Shown piece after piece: positions 59,549 to 64,000 of a stretch of 64,000 nt of DNA. Origin of the DNA: Streptomyces ambofaciens ATCC 23877 (GTDB lineage Bacteria; Actinomycetota; Actinomycetes; Streptomycetales; Streptomycetaceae); assembly GCF_001267885.1 (NCBI RefSeq), contig NZ_CP012382.1, forward strand, positions 3,149,001-3,213,000, read 5' to 3'. The translations under genes were made by a program, and so were the position numbers. The notes under the pieces are model-generated. The model was not told where the DNA came from, made no database searches, and saw nothing but the letters and a program-made list of their open reading frames with translations. The number at the start of each line of letters is the position of its first letter. Position 1 is the stretch's first letter.

Positions 59549-61248
59549 CCACGGTCCAGAGCCCGGCCAGGAGCACGGCCGTGACCACGCCGGACGTCAC
59601 CGTCACGGTCATCGTCCACAACGACGCCGAACGCCTGCCCCGCGCGGTCGCGTCCGTCCTGCGGCAGACCCACACCGACATCGAGATCGTCATCAGCGAC
59701 GACCACTCGACGGACGCGACCCCCGACGTGGCGCGGGCACTGGCGGCCCTCGACCCCCGCGTCGTGTACCTCCGCCTGCCCGAGAACAGCGGCGGCTGCA
59801 GCGCGCCGCGCAACCGTGCCCTGGAGATCGCGCGGGCGCCGTACCTGATGTTCCTGGACAGCGACGACGAGCTGCCCGAGCGCGCCGTGGAGGTCCTGCT
59901 CGCCGCCCACCGCGAACGCGACCTCGACTTCGCGATGGGCGCGGTGCACCGGGTGCGCGTGGACAACGGACGCCGTACGACGTGGATGCCGCACCTGGTC
60001 GCCGAGCGCCGCACCCTCGACGGCATCGAGGCCGACCCGCGGCTGCTCTTCGAGCACCTGGCCACCAGCAAGATGTACGCCCAGGCCTTCCTCGACCGGC
60101 ACGGCCTGCGCTTCCCGGAGGGCATCCACTACGAGGACCAGCTCTTCTCCGCGCAGGCGTACTGCCTGGCCAAGGCGTTCACCGTCGTCCCGGACCCGGT
60201 CTACCGCTGGTACGTCGCCCCGTACGCCGCCTCCGAGGCCGCCTCCATCTCCAACCAGCGGCACAAGCTGAGCAACGTCCGGGACCGCGTCCACGTGCAG
60301 CGCCTCATCGACGCGTTCCTGGCCGGGAGCGGACACGGGTCGCTGCGCGAGGACAAGGACTTCAAGTTCCTCAAGCACGACTTCCGGATGTACGCCGGTG
60401 ACCTGCCGTACCGGGACGACGCGTGGCTGGCGTCCTTCGCGGACCTCATGACCCCGTACCTCGACACACTGGCCCCGGGCGCCTTCGCCCGTCTGCCCCG
60501 CGCCGAACGCGTCGTGCTCCAGCTGGTCCGCGACCGCCGCCTCGACGACGTCCGGGAGGCGGCGCGCGGTCTCGGCCACGAGATCGCCCCCCGCCGGACC
60601 ACCACGGACGCGACGGACGGCCGCACCTACTGGGGCGGGGAGATCCCGCGCTCCGAGCCGGCCCGCCGGGAACTGGACCTGACGGAACTGGGCCTGGACA
60701 CCCGTCCGTTCTTCACCGCCCTCTTCCGCCACGAGATCACGGAGATCGCCCGGGGCCCCGGCGCCTCGCTCGACCTGACGGTCCGCACCCACGATCCGGC
60801 CCTGCGCCTGCCGGTCGGCCCCCAGCGCGCCACCCTCCACCTCGCCCCCGGACGCCGCCGCCTCACGGTCGCCTTCCGCCTCTGTCCCGTCCGCCCCGGC
60901 GTCTTCGAGGGCCGCGTGCGCCTCGACCTGGCGTCGGCGCGCCTGCCCGTCCAGGGTTTCGAGGGCGTCCGCCACCCCGTGCTCCGCCTGCGCGGCCAGG
61001 GCCGGACCCATACGGGCGTGCTGCTGGCTCCGCTGTCCTTCCCGCCCCTGACCGCCCGCGTCCCGTACCACGGCGGCACGACCCCCCACCGGGTCACGGC
61101 GGAACCGGAGGGGCACGACCCGGGCCGCCTGCAGATCCGGTGGCAGCCCGTGGGCGGCACGGCGGCCGTCGTCCGGCCGGCCCTGCGCCGCCTGGCCACA
61201 CCGCGGGTGAAGCGGGCGGCCCGCTTCGCCGCCGCCCTCCTCCGCTGA
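59545..61248 (+). CDS. GT2 glycosyltransferase with C-terminal beta-rich domain
   Basis: A 567-residue protein overlapping copy 4 by ATGA. The GT2 part (about 18-250) is intact: VTVTVIVHNDAERLPRAVASVLRQTHTDIEIVISDDHSTDATPD, CSAPRNRAL and FLDSDDELP, with EGIHYEDQLFSAQAY as acceptor region. Unlike its neighbours it has no glycerophosphotransferase half; instead about 370-550 is rich in beta strands (LDLTVRTHDPALRLPVGPQRATLHLAPGRRRLTVAFRLCPV), a domain I do not recognise. The same C-terminal addition is seen in other actinobacterial GT2 enzymes by my recollection only. Confidence 0.88.
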   Translation: MTTVQSPARSTAVTTPDVTVTVIVHNDAERLPRAVASVLRQTHTDIEIVISDDHSTDATPDVARALAALDPRVVYLRLPENSGGCSAPRNRALEIARAPYLMFLDSDDELPERAVEVLLAAHRERDLDFAMGAVHRVRVDNGRRTTWMPHLVAERRTLDGIEADPRLLFEHLATSKMYAQAFLDRHGLRFPEGIHYEDQLFSAQAYCLAKAFTVVPDPVYRWYVAPYAASEAASISNQRHKLSNVRDRVHVQRLIDAFLAGSGHGSLREDKDFKFLKHDFRMYAGDLPYRDDAWLASFADLMTPYLDTLAPGAFARLPRAERVVLQLVRDRRLDDVREAARGLGHEIAPRRTTTDATDGRTYWGGEIPRSEPARRELDLTELGLDTRPFFTALFRHEITEIARGPGASLDLTVRTHDPALRLPVGPQRATLHLAPGRRRLTVAFRLCPVRPGVFEGRVRLDLASARLPVQGFEGVRHPVLRLRGQGRTHTGVLLAPLSFPPLTARVPYHGGTTPHRVTAEPEGHDPGRLQIRWQPVGGTAAVVRPALRRLATPRVKRAARFAAALLR

Positions 61249-61341
61249 CCCGCACCGGGGCCCGTCCGGCCCGCCGCCCCGGGCCCCGCGGGGTCGTTCC
61301 GCCGGAACGGCTCGCGCCCCCACGACGTCCGAGGCGCGGGT

Positions 61342-62859
61342 TCAGTCCACCACGGCGTACAGCACCTGCCCGCCCGGCCCCCGGGCCACCGCCCGCAGGT
61401 CCTCGGCCCCCCGGAGCCCCGGGCCCCGGTCCACCACCCACCGCACCCCGTACGCGCGCACGATCTCGCGCCGGGACCCCGCCCCCGTCCCCTGGGTGAA
61501 GTACGTCCGCACCGCCGCCGCCCGGGCGTTCTTGTCGCGCAGGAAGAAGTCGGGATAGCCGGGGGCCACGGTGTACGCCCCGTACGCCGGGATCTGCCGC
61601 GAGGGGAGCCGCCGGGCCATGACCACGTCCCCGTAGCCCACCCACGGCGTGATCCAGTGGTATCCCCTCCACGGCTCCGGGGACTTCTCCGCGACCGCGC
61701 CCGGCAACGCCTCCCGGTCGACCACGTACCCGAGCGTCCCCGCCTGTCCCCAGGCCCCGGCCGCCAGCGCCGCGGCCAGCACGCACGCCCACCCGGCCCG
61801 TACCGCCCGCCGCCCCGAGCCCACCACCTCCAGCGCCACCGCGACCTGCGCCGGGATCAGCGCGGCGGGCAGCACCCGGCCCCACGACCAGTGCCCGCTC
61901 ACCCCGCCCGCCGCGAAGACGACCGCGCCCAGCAGGAAGAACAGCACCAGGGCGTCCCGCCGGTCGCGCCACCACCGCACCCCGAGCGCCGCCACCCCCG
62001 CCAGGACCAGCCAGTACCGCCCGAACAGGTCCCGGTACAGCGACCGGTGCACCGCGTCCATCCCGTCACCGGCACCGAGCAGCGCGAAGAAGTCGTAGTA
62101 CGGCCAGAGCCACAGCACCACCACCCCCACCAGCAGCCCCGCTCCCAGCAGCCCCCACACCCTCCGCCCGGCCCGCGCCGCACCCACGACGGCGAGGGCG
62201 CCCAGGGAGGCGACGATCCCGGAGAACTGGTGCACCAGCAGGACCACCGCCCACAGCACCCCGAGCCCGGCCCAGACCCCCCACCCCGCCGGCCGCCCCC
62301 CGCTCCCGCGCACCGCCCCGGCCAGCCATGCCCAGAGGTGGAAGGCGAGGCCGAGAGCGAAGACGCTCGGGTACGACACCGTCAGGGCCAGGGAGGTGAG
62401 CCCGAGGAAGCCGCTCCAGCTGAACTGGGCCGTCCCCCACAGCAGGAGCAGGCACAGCAGCACGAGCGGCGGCGCGGCAGGGCGGGCGCTCAGGGTGCGG
62501 ACGTACCGCCACACTCCGGTCACCAGCAGACCGAGCGCCACCAGCGCCCCGAGCCGCAGCACGACGAAGACGGAGAACCCGGTCACCCGTGCCACGCACC
62601 CCAGCAGCACCGTCCACGGCGAGTAGTACGGGCTCGGGGTGTCCACGTCGACCAGGGGGTTGCCGGGGTCGAGCGGGCTGTGCCGCAGGCGTTGCAGGGT
62701 GGCCGCGTGCATGCCCAGGTCACCGGCCCAGGGCAGCCGGACGATCACCAGGAGCAGCAGCAGGAGGACGAGGGCGGCGACCGCGCCGACGGCGACCGCT
62801 CCAGGGGCGGCGACCGTGCGCGGCGGTACGGCACACGTCGTCCCGGGGCGGTCCATCAC
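61342..62859 (-). CDS. Polytopic membrane protein, possible GT-C sugar transferase (paralogue B)
   Basis: A 505-residue protein with about eleven membrane segments and the same plan as the gene at 50420-51973: an acidic outside loop after helix 1 (DLGMHAATLQRLRHSPLDPGNPLVDVDTPSPYYSPWTVLLG), FSWSGFLGLTSLALTVSYPSVFALGLAFHLWAWL, an HxxSG segment, and a soluble C-terminal part (SRQIPAYGAYTVAPGYPDFFLRDKNARAAAVRTYFTQGTG, YGVRWVVDRG). It faces the wall-polymer genes from the other strand. Start is ATG 62856 or GTG 62859. No symbol. Confidence 0.8.
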   Translation of the reverse strand: MMDRPGTTCAVPPRTVAAPGAVAVGAVAALVLLLLLLVIVRLPWAGDLGMHAATLQRLRHSPLDPGNPLVDVDTPSPYYSPWTVLLGCVARVTGFSVFVVLRLGALVALGLLVTGVWRYVRTLSARPAAPPLVLLCLLLLWGTAQFSWSGFLGLTSLALTVSYPSVFALGLAFHLWAWLAGAVRGSGGRPAGWGVWAGLGVLWAVVLLVHQFSGIVASLGALAVVGAARAGRRVWGLLGAGLLVGVVVLWLWPYYDFFALLGAGDGMDAVHRSLYRDLFGRYWLVLAGVAALGVRWWRDRRDALVLFFLLGAVVFAAGGVSGHWSWGRVLPAALIPAQVAVALEVVGSGRRAVRAGWACVLAAALAAGAWGQAGTLGYVVDREALPGAVAEKSPEPWRGYHWITPWVGYGDVVMARRLPSRQIPAYGAYTVAPGYPDFFLRDKNARAAAVRTYFTQGTGAGSRREIVRAYGVRWVVDRGPGLRGAEDLRAVARGPGGQVLYAVVD

Positions 62860-62898
62860 GCGGTCACTTTATCCGTAATGTTCCCTTTTTCGCCGTGC

Positions 62899-62954
62899 GT
62901 CTGCCGTCTGGCGTCTGCTGTCTCCTGTCTGCTGTCTGCTGTCTGCTGTCTGCA
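62899..62954. repeat. Eight 7-bp tandem repeats (GTCTGCT)
   Basis: Eight units of exactly 7 bp run without gap from 62899 to 62954; four are GTCTGCT and the others differ by one or two bases. They lie upstream of the leftward membrane protein gene (start 62859), 40 bases from it, and could influence its promoter spacing. Confidence 0.85.
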
Positions 62955-62990
62955 CGGACCTGGTGCGCGCCTGCGCCGCGCACGCGAAAC

Positions 62991-63031
62991 GGGGCGGCGT
63001 GCGCCGACTCGGTGTCGGAGAACGCCGCCCC
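62991..63031 (-). terminator. Terminator of the DrrA/DrrB-like genes
   Basis: GGGGCGGCGT (62991-63000) pairs with ACGCCGCCCC (63022-63031), and CCGAC/GTCGG inside adds a second helix. It lies 45 bases beyond the stop of the leftward permease gene. Confidence 0.7.
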
Positions 63032-63075
63032 GGGGGCGGAACGCAGTTGCGGGAGGGCCCGCGCCGGCATGCCGG

Positions 63076-63894
63076 TTACTTCGGGTCGCGGTTGAACGTC
63101 GCCGTCGACCAGAAGTAGCCGAGGACCGTGAGGCCCACGCACCAGAGGACGGCGAGCCAGCCGTTGTTGCCGATCTCGCCGCCGAGCAGCAGGCCCCGCA
63201 GGGTCTCGATGGCCGGCGTGAAGGGCTGGTACTCCGCGACCGGCTGGAACCAGCCGGGCATGGAGTCGACCGGGGTGAAGGCGCTGGAGAGGAGCGGCAG
63301 CAGGATCAGCGGCATCGCGTTGTTGCTGGCCGCCTCGACGTTCGGGCTGACCAGGCCCATACCGACCGCGATCCAGGTGAGCGCCGTGGCGAAGAGCACG
63401 AGCAGCCCGAAGGCCGCCAGCCACTCCAGGGCGGTGGCGTCCGTGGACCGGAAACCGATGGCCACGCCCACGATCCCCACGAGGACCACACTGAGGACCG
63501 ACTGCAGCACGCTGCCGACCACGTGTCCGACGAGCACCGAAGGGCGGTGGATCGCCATCGTGCGGAAGCGGGCGATGATGCCCTCGTTCATGTCGCCGGC
63601 CACGGAGACCGCGGTGCCGATCACGGTGCTGCCGATGGTCATCAGCAACAGGCCCGGGACGACGTACGCGAGGTAGGCGGAGCGGTCCGGGCCGCCGCCG
63701 CCGATGCCCGCGCTCATCGTGTCGCCGAAGATGTAGACGAAGAGCAGCAACAGCATGATCGGCGTGAGCAGCAGGTTCAGGGTGAGGGACGGATAGCGCC
63801 GGGCGTGCAGGAGGTTGCGGCGCAGCATCGTGGACGAGTCGCGTACGGCGAGGGACATCCGGCTCGGGCGGGCGGGAGCGGCGGGGGTGCTCAT
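63076..63894 (-). CDS. ABC-2 type permease (DrrB-like, drug/lipid exporter)
   Basis: A 272-residue permease with six membrane helices and the ABC-2 pattern seen in daunorubicin-type DrrB proteins: RRNLLHARRYPSLTLNLLLTPIMLLLLFVYIFGDTM, DMNEGIIARFRTMAIHRPSVLVGHVVGSVLQS, and NNAMPLILLPLLSSAFTPVDSMPGWFQPVAEYQPFTPAIETLRGLL. Its ATG overlaps the stop of the ATPase gene (ATGA). The substrate could be a drug, lipid or metabolite; nothing nearby decides. Confidence 0.92.
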   Translation of the reverse strand: MSTPAAPARPSRMSLAVRDSSTMLRRNLLHARRYPSLTLNLLLTPIMLLLLFVYIFGDTMSAGIGGGGPDRSAYLAYVVPGLLLMTIGSTVIGTAVSVAGDMNEGIIARFRTMAIHRPSVLVGHVVGSVLQSVLSVVLVGIVGVAIGFRSTDATALEWLAAFGLLVLFATALTWIAVGMGLVSPNVEAASNNAMPLILLPLLSSAFTPVDSMPGWFQPVAEYQPFTPAIETLRGLLLGGEIGNNGWLAVLWCVGLTVLGYFWSTATFNRDPK

Positions 63895-64000
63895 CGGGCG
63901 GTCTCCTTGGGCTGGTCGGTCCGGCCGGGCCGGGCGGCGGTGTCCGTCAGGGCGAAGAACACGTCGTCGAGGTCGGGGGTGTGCACGGTCAGCTCGTCGG
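63891..64000 (-). CDS. DrrA-like ABC exporter ATPase, only C-terminus in window
   Basis: Only the last 35 or so residues are inside the window. They read DELTVHTPDLDDVFFALTD followed by a polar tail ending PKETAR. DLDDVFFALT matches the conserved C-terminal end of DrrA-type exporter ATPases. Overlap with the permease start shows one operon. The nucleotide-binding motifs are beyond the right edge. Confidence 0.8.
   Translation of the reverse strand, partial: DELTVHTPDLDDVFFALTDTAARPGRTDQPKETAR

Noticed and set aside
1..64000. Prophage, integrative element or CRISPR
   Set aside because: No integrase, transposase, phage structural gene or spaced direct repeats were seen. The tmRNA gene, a common insertion site, has no duplicated 3' end nearby.
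1..64000. Biosynthetic (polyketide or peptide) gene cluster
   Set aside because: No synthase, carrier protein or tailoring genes are present; the 42-63 kb region is cell-wall polymer and transport genes.

Overview
The window is a high-G+C actinobacterial chromosome segment, almost certainly from a Streptomyces close to S. coelicolor. The evidence is strong G/C bias at third codon positions, many GTG starts, a tmRNA tag reading ANTKRDSSQQAFALAA, and a gene order matching my memory of the S. coelicolor SCO2946-SCO2999 neighbourhood. Locus names are from memory and were not searched. There is no prophage, transposase, CRISPR array or integrase; most of it is core chromosome.

Layout. 1-1.9 kb: a leftward sugar ABC importer (partial permease, binding lipoprotein). 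2-5 kb: DUF3039, YqgE/AlgH, murA and an HU gene. 5.4-7.3 kb: a malic enzyme and an intergenic region that appears to encode a compact structured RNA on the + strand. 7.3-12 kb: a HelD-like ATPase, the sigU-type ECF sigma/anti-sigma pair and a CGNR zinc-finger regulator. 12-16 kb: a lipoprotein, then nnaR (HemD-winged helix fusion) and the narK nitrate transporter. 16-21.4 kb: matA-matB (aggregation exopolysaccharide) plus an acyltransferase. 21.5-24 kb: a LysR regulator and a divergent MFS exporter. 23.9-28 kb: ssrA-smpB, an S41 protease, ftsX-ftsE. 28-34 kb: a zinc-ribbon membrane microprotein, a low-complexity sortase substrate (LAETG), prfB and the Ser/Thr kinases pkaB and pkaA. 34.4-38 kb: a divergent EssC-like FHA-ATPase. 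38.3-42 kb: a second sugar ABC importer.

42-62.9 kb is a cell-wall glycopolymer region: four long proteins that each fuse a GT2 glycosyltransferase to a CDP-glycerol-type glycerophosphotransferase, a further GT2, the TagG/TagH exporter, a GalE-type epimerase, and three polytopic membrane proteins. A divergent ohr/ohrR organic-peroxide switch and a TetR gene are embedded in it. The right edge holds a DrrB-type permease and the end of its DrrA-type ATPase.

The best leads for something undescribed are the RNA at about 7104-7239, the FHA-ATPase with an altered P-loop next to kinases carrying DPT-x-VLP repeats, the four GT2-TagF fusions, the twin operators before the TetR gene, and three tidy intergenic tandem repeats (20, 27 and 7 bp units).
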